Shown one piece after another: positions 1 to 11,985 of a stretch of DNA of 64,000 bases. The stretch comes from Simmondsia chinensis (Eukaryota > Streptophyta > Magnoliopsida > Caryophyllales > Simmondsiaceae), in contig JAGTTD010000011.1 of the NCBI GenBank assembly GCA_018398585.1, positions 21,060,926-21,124,925 on the forward strand, read 5' to 3'. The first letter of the stretch is position 1. Each line of letters begins with the position of its first letter. The notes below the pieces were generated by a model, which had not been told where the DNA came from, did no database searches, and was given only the letters and a program-made list of their open reading frames with translations. The position numbers were made by a program, and so were the translations under genes.

Positions 1-516
1 GTCATTCTGGGTTCATAAGAGGAAGTAAGATCAAAGGCTCTATGAATAAAAGAAGGTTGCATGACCTTATCGGTCTCCTTCTCTCTTTCCTCGCTCTACT
101 TTTCTTCCTCACCACTTATGGGTACTTCGCTTTTAAGACTCACCCCATTATCTACTTCCTTCCCACTTCTAAACACTATAATGCACTTTACTTGCTCATG
201 ACAGGGAGGATAGTTTTCTTGTCTCAAATGGTTCACATGGTTCTCTATGGCTTGGCTAGGGAGTCTTCCCTCATCTCTCCAAATTAAAGCATTAGCTAGT
301 TGACCTATTTGGGTTTCTAGCTTAGAGATCGATTGGGCATGGGAATGGAGGAGTTGAGAATTAGCTTCTAAGCCCTTAACCTTCTCATTAAAATTCAAAT
401 TGTAGCTCAAATTAGAAGGTTGAGATTGGTTAGAAACATATCGTTGTGGTTGAAAACCAATAGGTCCTGGCATACTAGATTAGGGAGGCTGTGGATTCAA
501 TTGTTGATGACGACCG
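1..516 (-). pseudogene. Athila-type gypsy gag fragment (copy A)
   Basis: The minus-strand frame at 473-96 (125 codons) reads as the C-terminal part of an Athila-like Gag. It has the coiled-coil style stretch LETQIGQLANAL, then a LPSQAIENH segment and a CIIVFRSGKEV motif, matching the family pattern in which the gag tail precedes the protease. The Tat-like LTR starts immediately upstream of it (to the right), so that element appears to have inserted in this gag. In copy B the gag continues leftwards into the Athila protease and RNase H remnants at 45100-46548. Confidence 0.75.
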
Positions 517-1811
517 TGTTTGCTCTATTGTATTTTAAATGATGGGTGTGTGATTGCCATAAATGTAAAAAGAAAACAAGCGTGCAAAAGAGACTCACCG
601 TGACTAGGAAGTGAGCTTAATATGAACCAAATGTCTTTGACCTCAACCACTTACCGAGTGAGCCTAATTTTTTACATATTTTAATAACAGAAAATTAAAG
701 GATATGGACCTAACTCAAGTGGCAGTTATAGTGACGGAGCTGGGCCCACAAACACCATTTTTTGTACACTTAAAGGTCAAGAACTGGGGTGGAGACATAC
801 CCAAGAGCTCAACATGCCACTTATAAGCCCGAGCTAAACCGATTTTCAAGCCTAGCACCTTGACTTCTAATAATCCGAATGAGTTTAGGTCCGACAAGAT
901 TAAGGTGGAGCAAGCCATATTCACGTCACTAGATTAGGACCAACGCAATCAAGGGAGAAGCCTTGGTCATAAAACTGCAAATCATTGGCGCGAACCTATG
1001 TTCACATGACTTGCCAAGCAATAATAGTAGTGTTAAGACCAACGCAATAAATCGCCTTGACTGTGAAAGCCTTAAACAAAAGCCTCATATCTCAACTTGT
1101 CAATTTGTGAAAATAGATTAAAATTAGAAAGTCATGCCTAAAGCTCGAGAACTGTATTACTATAGAGGTAAGTACAGCAAAGATCTACATTACGCTGCAC
1201 CTATCTAAGTTACACTACACCTAAGCAAGAGAGCACAAGTGTGCTATTAAAAACTTGAAGAAGTTTTGTCTTGAGTGTATGTGTACTTTTTCGGACTGGA
1301 TAGAGCCCATATTTATAGAAAACAAGAGAATAACGGTTGCTCTTATCTTCACGAAAAATCCACCAAGGTTATGCCACTAAACTCATCTTTTGCCCGCGTT
1401 TATCCTTTACTAAGGTGTCTTGAGTTTTGGAGGGAAATCCTTGATGCCCACGTCCATAATTTTAGTAGAAGTTCCCTCTAGAAGATCCACGCTCCCTTGA
1501 ATTAAGCTTAGGGCCTAAGCAACTGAAATTGAGCTCCAAGTAGCTTCCTTGAGCTCGAACACTATTGTTCTTGTAGCTTTCCTTGCAGCCCCTTGAGCTC
1601 AAGCTTATTTCACCCTTCCGCCATCTTGAGCCTCGAGTGGCAAACATCCTTGCCAAGGGTAATAATGTTTTCTAGGAACTAGGCTTGAGACGCTGCTCAC
1701 ATAATACTCAAAGGCCTAGGCCCTCTCACTGATAACCTCATGTGACGACCACATGACGCTTTACTCAAAAACAGCATCATTCCAACCTTACTGAAATTAA
1801 TGTGTTAACCA
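517..1811 (-). repeat. LTR of Tat-like gypsy element (3' LTR, copy A)
   Basis: The LTR begins TGTTTGCTC on the plus strand and ends in TTAACCA just before a pyrimidine run that is the polypurine tract on the minus strand. The same 1.3 kb sequence occurs at 47065-48360, and its first 130-150 bp recur, more diverged, at 59897. A TATA-like CTATAAATAT lies on the minus strand at 1309-1318. The right boundary is set by the polypurine tract and the terminal CA/TG, so it is an inference good to a few bases. Confidence 0.7.
1309..1318 (-). promoter_or_regulatory. TATA box of Tat-like LTR (copy A)
   Basis: The minus strand reads CTATAAATAT in the middle of the LTR, with transcription predicted towards lower coordinates. 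The copy B equivalent at 47857-47866 is CTATAAATAA. Confidence 0.5.
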
Positions 1812-1828
1812 ATGCCTCCCTTTTAGCC
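1812..1828 (-). other. Polypurine tract of Tat-like element (copy A)
   Basis: The minus strand reads AAAAGGGAGG directly next to the inferred LTR start. This is the expected plus-strand DNA primer site of a gypsy element. The copy B equivalent is 48361-48377. Confidence 0.5.
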
Positions 1829-1962
1829 GTTGGTAAATTCAAATTTACAGTGGGTAAAAAATTCTGCTTGATTTTACCCTCAACGGCTAAAGGAAGTTCA
1901 AGAGAACACTTTATGTCCTTTGCCCTTCCTTCCTGTGTCTCTGTAAGTATGACGGTTAGGGT

Positions 1963-3500
1963 TATTAATTATCTAAGCCAGTTTGAAAATTTGGATGGTC
2001 AGCTAAAAAGTCCGCCAGGACTTGCCCCTTTACTAACTTCTATGACACGCATACCAACTCAAATTGATGTAGAGATACACTCCACTTGTTTGACCTTCCT
2101 CTCAAAAATGGTCTATCTAGCATATATTTAAGGACATCGATCTGGGCTACCACATATATAGTAAATGCTAAGAAGTAATGCCTTAATTTTGGTGATGCAT
2201 AGAATAAAGATAGACATAGTTTTTCGATTGAAGATTACTTTATTCCACATTCATTTAGGCAACAGCTAAGGTAGAGCACAGCCTATTCAAAACCTTGCTC
2301 GTTGTCCTGTATAAGCTAACAACTAATAAATTCCTTTGAAGGAGAGACATAGATCTTCAAAGGCTTGGCCTACTTTGCTAGAATTAGTACTAGTGGCCTA
2401 ATCAAGTAATCCTTGATAACCTCGAATGCTGTTTGATGTGGCTTCTCCCACGGGAGCTTCAGTAATGGAGAGAAAACGTTGGTTTTTCCTGCGCATTCGA
2501 GATAAAACGTCTTAGGAAGTTAACCTGCCCTAGAAAGTGTTGAAGCTCCTTTTCGCTTGAAGGCGGCTTGGCCATTTGGATAGCCTTAGTCTTATTAATA
2601 TCTACCTCAATGCCCCTCTAGTGTACCAGAAAGCCCAGAAAGTTTCCAACTCACACACCAAAAGCACATTTCAAGTGTTTATCTTGGGATTTCAATTTGA
2701 CCACGATATTATCTATATAGACTTCTATGGTCTTTCCAGTGAGATTAAGAAAAATTATGTTCGTGGCTCTTTGGTAGGTGGCACTAGCATTCTTCAGACC
2801 AAAGGGCATAGCCACCCATTCAAGCATCCCTATTGACCCATCTGAATGTTGTCTTGTGGGTATCCTCCATGGCAATCATAACCTAGTAGTACCCACAGTA
2901 GCCATCCATAAAGGACAACACCTAATGCCTTGAGGATGAATCAATTAGCAGATCAAGGATAGGCATGGGGTGTTTATCCATTGGCGTGGTTGCATTCAGA
3001 TGTTTGAAATTAATACGGACCCTGATTTTGCTATTCTTTTCGACGACAGGAACAACGTTAGCCAGCCACTCAACATACCCGGCAGTTCTAATGAATTTAG
3101 CCTTCAGGAGTCTTTCAATTTTTCCTTGACAATATCTATGACTCCTTGGGACATCCTGCTCTAGCCCTGGATGATTGGCATCGAGTCTGGCTTGATTGGA
3201 AGCCTATGCTCCATAGCTTTTCTATTTAGAGCAAGCATTTCATGGTGGTTTCAAGAAAAGCAATCCTTGAATTCACGAAGCAAAGTCAAGTATTGCTCTT
3301 TCTGCTCCTCAAAAAGCAGAGCGCTCAGACATGTAGGTCTTGGGTCCTCTGTTGAGCCCAAATTAACCTCGATGAGAAGGTCTTGAACATTAGCCCGTAG
3401 ATCCTCCATTTTAGCTAGCGCCACTCTTAGATCAAAGAGCTCCAATTCCTTTTCTTGTGCTACATGGACTTGAAAACCATGAAATGGTTACTCAGTCCTG
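1963..3500 (-). pseudogene. Tat-like gypsy RT and RNase H (copy A)
   Basis: Reading leftwards on the minus strand: a pre-RT segment ending EFKDCFS (3445-3251); RT palm pieces including MPFGLKNASATYQRA and YIDNIVVK (2875-2651); the RT-RNase H connection LGQVNFLRRF (about 2530); and an RNase H-like region ending GQVLADFLADHP (about 1990). The usual YVDD is YIDN, so the second catalytic aspartate is lost. About 20 residues between the YIDN segment and CAFGV are missing compared with the family. Many stops and frameshifts are present. No integrase lies between RNase H and the LTR. Confidence 0.85.
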
Positions 3501-3701
3501 AGCTGATCCTCAGCGTGCCAGACTACATACCTTGTTGATACTAAGAAAATGGCCTCTTAGGCCACTATTAGGAGGTCTTGATGCCTCCACATTGAGATTC
3601 TGGAGTATCGTCAAGAAGGGCCCTTATATATCCCCAAAATCAGAATCTTTAGACTCAACATCCACTTGACCAACCTTAGCTTCAGTTAATGGGCTATCAA
3701 G
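3501..3701 (-). other. Tat-like pol linker between protease and RT (copy A)
   Basis: This short segment lies between the RT region and the inner element and continues on the far side of that insertion at 9031 as the protease region. It has stops in the coding frame and no recognised motif. Confidence 0.4.
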
Positions 3702-3706
3702 GATGG
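3702..3706. repeat. Target site duplication, left (gatgg)
   Basis: The five bases gatgg flank the inner LTR element on the left and recur at 9026-9030 on its right. A perfect 5 bp duplication confirms a true insertion. Confidence 0.9.
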
Positions 3707-4268
3707 TGTTAAGGTTTCGAAGATTTGATCTTGAACCTCAACCTTGGCTGGGATAGAAACAGTATGAGATAAGAAAGAATATAGAGTTTAGATGAGATAA
3801 GAAGGGAAAGGAGATGAGAAAATAGAGAGAATGAGATGAGAGAGAGAATTAATCTCAAATAAGACTTGTGTTGATACTTTTCATTGAATGATTTCAATTA
3901 CAATTGAAGGATCTATTTATAAGCAAACAAGCAAACCTAATACATTGTCTCAAGACAAACAAACTAACTAACTCACTAGAAAATATCTAGAAATATCTAA
4001 CTAACAATTAAATCCATATTTGGCGCCAAGGCCAACTAACAACCAGCTATTATCCTAACCATGCCTAGCTTACTGCAGAACTAGGTAATATGCAGGTTTA
4101 TTACACTCAACACAATGTAGCTACTACTCATTATTTATTAAACTAATCAACTCTAATCAGCATTATTTCAGCAACAACAGCATAGCCCACGCAGCTGCAG
4201 CAGCCAACAGCAGCAGCATAGCATCACAGCCACCACAGCCCACGCTTGGGATTTCTCAGATTATAACA
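3707..4268 (-). repeat. 3' LTR of inner element (copy A)
   Basis: This 562 bp LTR pairs with 8454-9025. It carries a TATA-like TTATAAATAG on the minus strand at 3913-3922. It shares position-specific variants with the left LTR of copy B rather than with its own partner LTR. Confidence 0.9.
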
Positions 4269-7200
4269 TTCCCTTCCCCTTGAAAACATTCTTGTCCTTA
4301 AGAATAGAAGAGAATTGTAACAATGAAGAACACTTATTGCATATGGAAAGGAGAGCTGAAATTGAAGCAATCACGCTGAAATCTGCAGTTAAGAGCTTCT
4401 GGGTGCTGAACATGAGCTGAACATGGAGTAATTGGCTGTAGAGCTGCAACTTCAAAATTCTGCAACTATGAGCACACTCATTGCTGATCACGAACTGAGT
4501 TGCACTGCAAAATTTGCTGAAATTTGTACAGCTGAACCACCAACGATGAACTAACTCCGAAATGCCGCAGTACTCATTAATATGATGCTTGTTCTGCACA
4601 AGGACCTCATATGGACGTGTTGAACCTTCCGGTGGTCTACACTGATCAAGCCAAACATCCAAGACACACCCATACCCCCTCATGCTGCAGTTAACATAGC
4701 TCAGAGCTCTAACTTGCTGATGAGAATCACCGGTGGCATTTGTAACTCTGAAATTCTGTTTGTAGAATGCAGCCCAACAGATATTGAATGGCATAAACCA
4801 CACAAAATTGTATTTGAAATCCTTAAACACCTCAGGAGGCCTTCCAAACTCAAACCAAGAGAAACAAACATTAAATTCTGCTTGTAAACACTCCCAAATG
4901 CAGTTCGAACAGCTCCAAAACAGAATTATTTCATTCCGAACTTGCCGATCGGCATGCCGAAACTGCATATTAGCAACTGGAACTTGATTCCTTGCTGAAT
5001 TAATGTGTTCTACTGCCATGATTTCCAACAAATTTAACTCACACAACCACCTACTAACCCAACTTATGACATGCTCAATAAATCCTTGATGGCTCTCCAA
5101 TTGCACCATCGTTGCTGCAGTATCCAGAAACTCAGCAGTACAAACCTGATGCGATTCATAATTACATTTTGTAGCTCGATGTATGTCCATATGGAAGCTA
5201 CTTGAAGAAATCAAGTTATTACACCTTCCAAAAGGCATAATAGCATCAAACAAACCCAGTCTGAGCAGCACATTCATAACTGACAGCAAAGACATTCCCT
5301 AAAACTGATCTGCATCTTCTAAAACTTCCTTAATGGAATCTTGAGATTTAACTTGTAAGATTTCAAAATTCTAGCCACTTCTTCCCAAACTCTTGCATAG
5401 TACACACAAATTAGGAGCTCATAAATCATCGTTGATTGCCAAATGCACAATGGCATAGCTTGAACACCGATATCATTCCTAACTTCACTCTTAATGCTGC
5501 AGCTCACTCCTTGTGATCTAAACACAGGATGTCTTGATTCCCACTGCTTAACCAACCACCAATCCGGCCTTAAGTGACCAAGCTTTGCTTTATTATCAAC
5601 CAACACAAGCATAAGTAACAGACATAACAAATGGGGACACCAACAGAGCTCTTGAACAGCTGAGGACTTCCTCAAGCATTGAATTGTTCTGTCCCAGGCT
5701 ACGGTGCTGATTTCCACTCTAATTTTAGCTAGAGTTTTCCTCAATCTTGCGTTGATCGTTTCCACCAAAACATTAAGGACATATTGGAGCTTATGTATAC
5801 AATTTTTCCATTTCGAGCAGCCACAACAGGTCACCAATGTTTCATTAGCCTGTAATACATTCCAACACTACAACAAATATGAATTTCCTGCCAAAATCCC
5901 TTGTATCCCAAAATCAAACCGACCACCAAGCCCCATAACTTCAAGAGGACTCACATTGGGTTGCATTAATGGAACTTGCTCTTTGCTTATAGCTTGATTA
6001 TTGCATAATCTGGATTTGGAGCTCAACAATCTTACCTCATGACTGTCCAGCACTGCCATACCAGAACCACTATCACAAATATCCCAAATACCTTCAATGA
6101 TAATGGATCTTGGCTGAACAGACCTCATTTTTGGATCAGTGCCCATCTTGTGAACTTCTAACATGATAGAAATCTTCCCAGAAATCAGTCTTGGCCTACA
6201 TTGGACCTGGAAACTAATTTTAGCAGCTTGCTCGAATTTTTCCTCCAACTCGGCCTCATTTTTCTGCTTGCTACAATCATGACCTATCTTCCCCGAATCA
6301 AAGGGACTTTCGGCATCAATTTCATCACCTCAAGCTTCTGCTGTACAGCTTATGGTCAGATCAGAATTCGGTTTCAGCAAATTACAACAGTTATGCACAT
6401 CTAACAACTCAATTGCTTGTTCAACCACATTGCCTCTCCTTCGTCGGACTTTGAAACGCACTCTCACAGCTTGATTAGCTCTTTTCAACAGAGAATCAAA
6501 CCTTTTCGGCTTCATATAAACTTGAAAATCTTCTCCTAGATCAGGAGGCCAGTCGTCATATGAGTGTACAAGATGCCTTGGGGAAGTGTCCAACAAGTTT
6601 TGCGGTGCTTTCTATGTCACTACAGCAGTAACACCAAGTTTTTCAGATGGAATCATAGATTCTGCTGCAACTACTCCTTGTATTCCTACATACATATCGG
6701 TAAGAGCAGCATCTTGAGTTAATTCCGGTTGATCACCAAGCATAATAGGTTGAACCACAACCACATGCTTCAATTTTGGCTTGAACAACGTCTTTTTTCC
6801 CATAACATCTCCGAGTGCTTCACTTAGACGATTCCTCTTCGACTTACTCTTTGCTTTCTTAATCATTCCTCGGACATGTGAATCATATTCCCAATTCGGA
6901 TGCATGTCATATTGTATCTCAACATCGTCAAGAGACTCTAACTCTCGTATAGAATCTTCGTAAGAATCATCTTATTCAAACCCAGGTTCTTCTGGCTTGT
7001 GTTCTTTAATTTCGACATTGTCGTGATCAAGTTCATCTTCAACAACAACAGATTCTACCTTCTCTTTCTGCTCAAAAATGAACTCTTGCGGTAGAACTAC
7101 TTCCGTTGGTGGAACAATCTGGCTAGAAGGCTTAATTTGTTGCACCCGATCTTCTTTGTTCACATCCTCACCCAACAGCTTCTTCAACATTTGTTGAATA

Positions 7201-7361
7201 CGGTCAAGCTGGCAGTTATACTCGATTTTCTGCTCAATAAGCTCAGCATTCCTCTGCTCAACTTTGACACAAAACTCCGGGAGCTGATCGTTAAGAGAAC
7301 ATTGAGGTTTGATTGTAACATTTGCGCCAACTTCCGATCATGTCACAAATTTATCAGCCAT
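4261..7361 (-). pseudogene. Large unrecognised protein of inner element, decayed (copy A)
   Basis: On the minus strand one frame runs from an ATG at 7361 to a TAA at 4261-4263 inside the 3' LTR. Stops interrupt it near residue 8, between 6905 and 6596, and at 5868-5870 (TAG); one lost T near 5328 shifts the frame. The N-terminal half has a heptad-like QRNAELIEQKIEYN stretch, an acidic linker (7190-6972) and basic KKAKSKSKRNR. The C-terminal half is rich in Cys, Trp and Phe. Its last residues FKGKG are encoded by the polypurine tract, as in many gypsy pol ends. I recognise no domain and assign no function. It could be a captured gene, a rapidly evolving Gag, or an envelope-like protein. Confidence 0.7.
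4269..4281 (-). other. Polypurine tract of inner element (copy A)
   Basis: The minus strand reads AAGGGGAAGGGAA directly before the 3' LTR. It also encodes the end of the large frame. Confidence 0.8.
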
Positions 7362-8439
7362 ATTTGCAATGAATAATAGCTTCGATCTGAATCGGGACAG
7401 TTGCAGAGTACAATTCGAAATTCGCAGAAATGTAAACTCGTTTTGCAACCCTTCAACAATCGATTGCTTAATAAAATTCTACTCCTTAGTTCGCACAAAC
7501 ACCCACTTGCTATCGGTTCTATGCTCGTCACTGATTATAATCCCTAACTGGTAAATTTCGAACAGAACACTGACAAACCTTAACCTCACACGACTTCTGA
7601 CAGTAACGACTAGTTGAGTAATTCGACTCACACTTCTGAATTAGGCTCGACCCTAACTCAAAATCAAGTTCTTAACACAACACTTAAGCGATCTCAACGA
7701 ACGAAATCGGGTTTCAACACTTTCGCTTCCTATCAGATTATCGCCTCTGCTGACAAATTTTTGCCTAAGCAAAATCTCGACTCAATAACACATAATTCTC
7801 AAAGTTCACCGTAGATTCCGATGAATTCTCACTACTGTTATGCTCAACAACACAAATTCGACATCATAATCGAATAGCAACTTCATTCCTCATTGAAATG
7901 CAACTTGAAGGTCAGTAAAGCATTACCTCAATCTTCCACTTCTGAATTGCAAAACCTGATTAAACCTCAATACAGCTGGTTTCTGATCTTTTGATGATGT
8001 TCAAGTGTAATGTGGATCAATTTGCATCACTTTAACTTCTTCTGAGCCGATTCAGGCGACGATCGACTTAGCTTAGCACAAAACTTCAGCAACTGTTATT
8101 TTGCTTCAGCACCAAAACTCAGCAGCTAATGTCAGATCGATCCCACTGCATTAAATCTGAATCAGCTTGGATGTTGAATGTACTCAACAAGTACTGATCA
8201 ATTAACCTTTGTTCAATGTAATTCACTCAATTATAATCCCAACCGAAAGCACAATCCCAGGCCTGTAGGTTACCAAATGCAGTAACTGCCAATTCACACC
8301 GTCAAAATTTAGAATTTAAGTCTGATCACAAAATTTGAACTAAATTTGTATCACAATTGTTTTTATTGATTAATTGCAATGCAATCAATCAGATTTTGTA
8401 TTTTTATGGATATGAGCTTGATTCGGAAGCCAAATCAAG
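7362..8439 (-). other. Leader of inner element (copy A)
   Basis: About 1.08 kb lies between the PBS and the first ATG of the long frame. It has short frames only and no recognised coding motif. It is conserved with the copy B leader at 53907-54984 and would be the place for packaging signals. Confidence 0.6.
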
Positions 8440-8451
8440 GCTCTGATACCA
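8440..8451 (-). other. Primer-binding site, initiator-Met tRNA (copy A)
   Basis: The minus strand reads TGGTATCAGAGC two bases after the 5' LTR. This is the standard plant initiator-Met tRNA PBS and fixes the element's orientation. Confidence 0.9.
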
Positions 8452-8453
8452 AT

Positions 8454-9025
8454 TGTTAAGGTTTCGAAGATTTGATCTTGAACCTCTACCTTGGTTGGGA
8501 TACAAAGAGTGTGAGATGAGAAAGAATATAGAGTTTAGATGAGATAAGAAGGGACAGGAGATGAGAAAATAGAGAGAATGAGATGAGAGAGAGAATTAAT
8601 CTCAAATGAGACTTGTGTTGATACTTTTCATTGAATGATTTGAATTACAACTGAAGGATCTATTTATAAACAAACGAGCAAAGCTAATACATTGTATCAA
8701 GACAAACTAACTACCTAACTCACTAGAAAATATCTAGAAATATCTAAAAATATCTAACTAACAAATAAATCCATATTTGGAGCCAAGGCCAACTAACTAC
8801 CAGCTATTATCCTTACCGTGCCTAGCTTACTGCAGAACTGAGTAATATGCAGGTTTATTACACTCAACACAATGCGGCTACTACTCATTATTTATTAAAC
8901 TAATCAACTCTAATCAGCATTATTTCAACAACAACAGCACAGCCCACGCAGCAGCAGCAGCCAACAGCAGCAACATAGCATCACAACCACCACAGCCCAC
9001 ACTTGGGATTTCTCGGATTATAACA
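8454..9025 (-). repeat. 5' LTR of inner element (copy A)
   Basis: This 572 bp LTR is the promoter-bearing copy, followed on the minus strand by the PBS. It differs from 3707-4268 at several sites, such as aaacaaacgagc against aagcaaacaagc, and shares those variants with 54999-55570. Confidence 0.9.
8660..8669 (-). promoter_or_regulatory. TATA box of inner element 5' LTR (copy A)
   Basis: The minus strand reads TTATAAATAG in mid-LTR, a good match to a plant TATA box. It is also found at 55205-55214 in copy B and in both 3' LTRs. Confidence 0.55.
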
Positions 9026-9030
9026 GATGG

Positions 9031-9483
9031 CTATCGTGTCCTATTGTTAGGTAGATTGTGAAGTGACCCTCTTGAATTCTACGGGTCCTACACTATTTTT
9101 GTAGAATTTTGCCTCAACATATTTGGAGCAAGCCATGAATGGCCTGTTATCTGCCAAAACAACCTCACACTTGTCATGGTTCTAGAATATTAACAATTGG
9201 TGAAGTGAGGACTAAATCCAATAATTGGCATGTAGCCAATCTCTACCAAGCAAAGTATTATAACCCGAGCTAGTTTCCATTACGAAGAAGGCTGTTAGAT
9301 TGCTTAGGTCGCCAAAAGTTAAGTCAATTACAATAGCTCCTTATGATTTGGTGGTAGCTCTAGAAAAGCCGTAGATTGCCACAGCTGAAGTGATTAAGTC
9401 TTCTCGAGACTTACCAATGACCCCGAACATTTATGAATGTAAGACATTAATAGCCGCATCATTATCCACCAAGACCCTGCTAA
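9031..9483 (-). pseudogene. Tat-like gypsy protease (copy A)
   Basis: The minus strand reads ISRVLVDNDAAINVL, the retropepsin active-site region in which the Tat family normally has LVDGGAAVN; here the D-G-A triad is altered to D-N-D-A. Downstream the pattern FFVMETSSGYNTLLGRDWLH matches the conserved protease end. The inner element interrupts the polyprotein just after this domain. Stops show that it is inactive. Confidence 0.75.
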
Positions 9484-11278
9484 TCAATATGCCATCGAAT
9501 TTGGCCTTAATATATAGGGCTTGATGTGTTTATTGGCGGTATTGGGCCCATCAAACATCATCGTTATTATGTCATGTTGATTAATAGGAAATTTTGACAT
9601 TGTTACATTAACTGCAAAAGCCAAATGACCTCCCATACCTTTAGTGGCTGCTACCTCGGCCACGAGCTCGACTTGAGGCTCGTCATCTACTGTTGTCACA
9701 TCACCTTCGAGTCCTTCTTGTGTATCGGCTGCCATGAATTTTAGGGGAAGAAGTAGGGTATTCCTGACGTCAACCTTTTAGGCAATGTCCCAAAATGAAT
9801 TTGGATCCCTTGGTCTATCTCTTTATCAAGGATGTCAACCACGGGTGCATCCTTTCCCTATTGTTGCAAAATGCCGTTAGTTGGCATATTCGATTCTTGA
9901 GGTTGGTCATTGCAATCGATCTCCGAAGTTCGAGACTTGCCCATAGGCTAGGGGAAGTTTTCCTCATGGAAGTCATTTTCATTCTTAGACCATTTTGGGT
10001 TGACGCGATTCAATGTTTCCACTAAGTTAATGCTGAGAGGGGAATACTCCTCCTCATCCTCAACTGATTCTTGAATTAGGGGGCTCTTGGAAAGGTGATC
10101 CCACCAAGATTCTCGCTCTTTGAAAGATGAGAGACTAGTAGTAAGAGGCTTGGGCTTAATCATTGGATCCTCGAGATCCACATGATCCTTCGTTGAGTTG
10201 CTCTCTTACGGAACTGTCTTCTTTCCTGAGTTCAAGTTAAGTTGGAGGGGCTAGCTACCTCTTGATCAAGGTGATTTCTTCTTCATACATTATTGAACTG
10301 GATGCCTAATGGTCGAAAACCTGACTGTCGTGGTGCCTAGTAGGTGTCCACATCTAATGAGTCATACTTGGGGTTTCTCTTCGGGTGCCATGTCCTTGTA
10401 ACAATTTGTGTCTTCGGCCCAAAGCCATGGGAATCCCCAAACGATGGCATCTCTGATTGATGGGGTTCATTTTTGTTTAGGAAAAGGTTCAACTTCTTCA
10501 TTTCGAATACTAGCTTATGGCCACAACCCCCGCAGAGTTCACGAGTGAGGCGTAGGAGTTTCTTTGACACAAGCTTCTTTGACACAAAGACTATTTGCCA
10601 ATGGTAATCCCGGAATATTACCATGGCTAGTTCTTCCTCCTTAGAGAGAAGAATGGTGCCTTTCTCTAATTGCTTCTTTATGAACCTTCTGAACATTTCC
10701 CAATCTCGTGTGGAATGTTCAACCGTGATATGCCATTTACAATGGTTGTTTTGCAATTTCAATGTGGTTCGAGGAAACCTCAATGTTCCAGACTAGAGTA
10801 GCCTATCGAACAAAGCATTGGTCCCGACCAAATTCTTTTTTTCCACGTCCATGTTTTACAGAAGTTCACTGTTAGACTTAGTGTCATTAGGATAGTAAAG
10901 CTTTACTGCCTCCACTGCATTGACCTGGGTAGGATTTGGCAAAAGGGTCTTTATGAACAGCCATCTATCCTTTTCTCAGAAAGATCAATTCTCTAGCTCC
11001 TATGGCATCTTGAACTATGTTTCTAAGGATCACACATTTCTTCGTTGAATGAGTTAACGAATCGTGCCAGTTACAGTATACCTTCCCTTTATTCAAGTTG
11101 AAGTCCAGTTTTCCATGTTTACCTCTGATCTTAAGTTTATTATTTACCTCAAGCCAATCAAATATTACATCTGCTCTAGGGAGGTTAAAACAATACCTCC
11201 GCAAGTCTTCAGACTGGTAAGATATCCTAGCTTTGATGTTCGTCGTGACCAAAATATTACAAACCATGAGTGGGGGGA

Positions 11279-11311
<33 letters not shown>

Positions 11312-11405
11312 CCTTTGACATACTCAACTACGTTTATTTCGTATAGAGGATCCTCTTCCTCCTTAATTAAGTCGTGCACATATGTCCCATACATGCTATT
11401 CTTCC
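9484..11405 (-). pseudogene. Tat-like gypsy gag, C-terminal part (copy A)
   Basis: Frames at 9735-9484, 10181-9948, 10783-10337 and 11327-10965 form a broken gag. The 11327-10965 piece has the knuckle C-x2-H-x4-H-x4-C (CNWHDSLTHSTKKC), which is typical of Tat-type Gag, followed by FRN(I/V)VQDAIGA. A G tract at 11281-11309 puts a polyproline run into the frame. At 11405 the gag stops abruptly and joins unrelated sequence, while copy B continues for a further 2 kb. Confidence 0.75.
11281..11309. repeat. G29 homopolymer
   Basis: There are 29 consecutive G on the plus strand within Tat gag. The same site in copy B (57805-57818) has 14 G, so the tract is length-variable or mis-assembled. Confidence 0.9.
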
Positions 11406-11985
11406 AATTTAAATCGAAGACGCCACTGCTAGCGAAACCCTAAGTCGGTGCTAGTCGTGGGCCGAACATTGGTGGTTGATGGGCCTAAAGGTCGAATCAA
11501 GCCTGAGGTCATGATGTCGGTGTTAGGCCTGGTGTTGGTGGTGTCATGGGACTGTGTTGGGCCGGTGAAATTGGGCCAGTGCTGCTGGTGGTCGAATCGA
11601 AGATGATGCAGAGGTTGATGGGCTGGGGGTTGATGACGGTGAACAGTGCTGTTGGGCTGGGCCCCCGCCTTGCCGTTGGGCTTGGGTAACTGTAGCGGTG
11701 CGGGTCGGGTCGGAGCAGGCTGAGCTTATACGTTGTTGTTCTGATTTAATTGTTTCAGCGTCGAATTTATCTCATTTGGATCCAAATTTGACAATTTTCA
11801 CAACTTTAATTTCAAACCTGTTAAACATAAAAATTGCCAAAATGAGTGTAGAACTATAATTGAATAGGTGCAAAATAATTAAAATAACAATTAAAAGAGG
11901 CGTAAATACGAGACGCATCAACACCCTTACACCTAATCCTTGCTAGTCCTCGGGCAAAGCATGGAATGGACATAACGACTTCAGT
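11406..11985. other. GC-rich spacer after copy A breakpoint
   Basis: No gene is seen. The first 330 bp are unusually GC-rich, with many gggc and gtcggg words, and the rest is AT-rich. The minus strand near 11940-11960 has a GAGGACTAGCAAGG-type motif, as seen near the 3' end of Athila/Tat polyprotein regions, so this is probably Athila 3' sequence. It has no match at the equivalent place in copy B. Confidence 0.4.

Larger units (their letters stand above)
3707..9025 (-). mobile_element. Inner non-autonomous LTR retrotransposon, copy A (5.3 kb)
   Basis: The element is bounded by LTRs starting TGTTAAGG and ending TTATAACA, with perfect gatgg target duplications. A PBS complementary to initiator-Met tRNA lies next to the right LTR and a polypurine tract next to the left one, so it is transcribed on the minus strand. 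The 4.2 kb interior has a leader of about 1.1 kb and one long, decayed frame of about 1,030 codons, with no recognisable gag, protease, RT, RNase H or integrase. It therefore looks non-autonomous, relying on a partner element. The same element sits at the same target in copy B (50260-55570). Confidence 0.9.
1..11405. repeat. Duplicated block, copy A (nested retroelement stack)
   Basis: This stretch matches 46549-57916 in the same orientation, base for base apart from scattered substitutions and small indels (a few percent by eye). Both copies hold the same Athila gag piece, Tat-like LTR and pol, and the same inner LTR element at the same target site. The left limit lies beyond the window; the right limit is sharp at 11405, after which copy A runs into unrelated Athila-like DNA while copy B continues in Tat gag. 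It could be a real segmental duplication or two haplotypes placed in one scaffold. Confidence 0.9.

Noticed and set aside
42..287. Plus-strand frame with a hydrophobic N-terminus, resembling a small membrane protein
   Set aside because: It lies antisense to the Athila gag on the minus strand and recurs in copy B only because the block is duplicated.
1802..2131. Plus-strand 109-codon frame, also at 48399-48710
   Set aside because: It overlaps the RNase H end and polypurine tract read on the minus strand; no start context or known motif supports it.
4784..4987. Plus-strand frame within the inner element, repeated at 51328-51531
   Set aside because: It is antisense to the much longer minus-strand frame, and its conservation is explained by the duplication.
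11064..11318. Plus-strand frame ending in polyglycine
   Set aside because: The glycine run is the G29 tract, and the real coding strand is minus (Tat gag).
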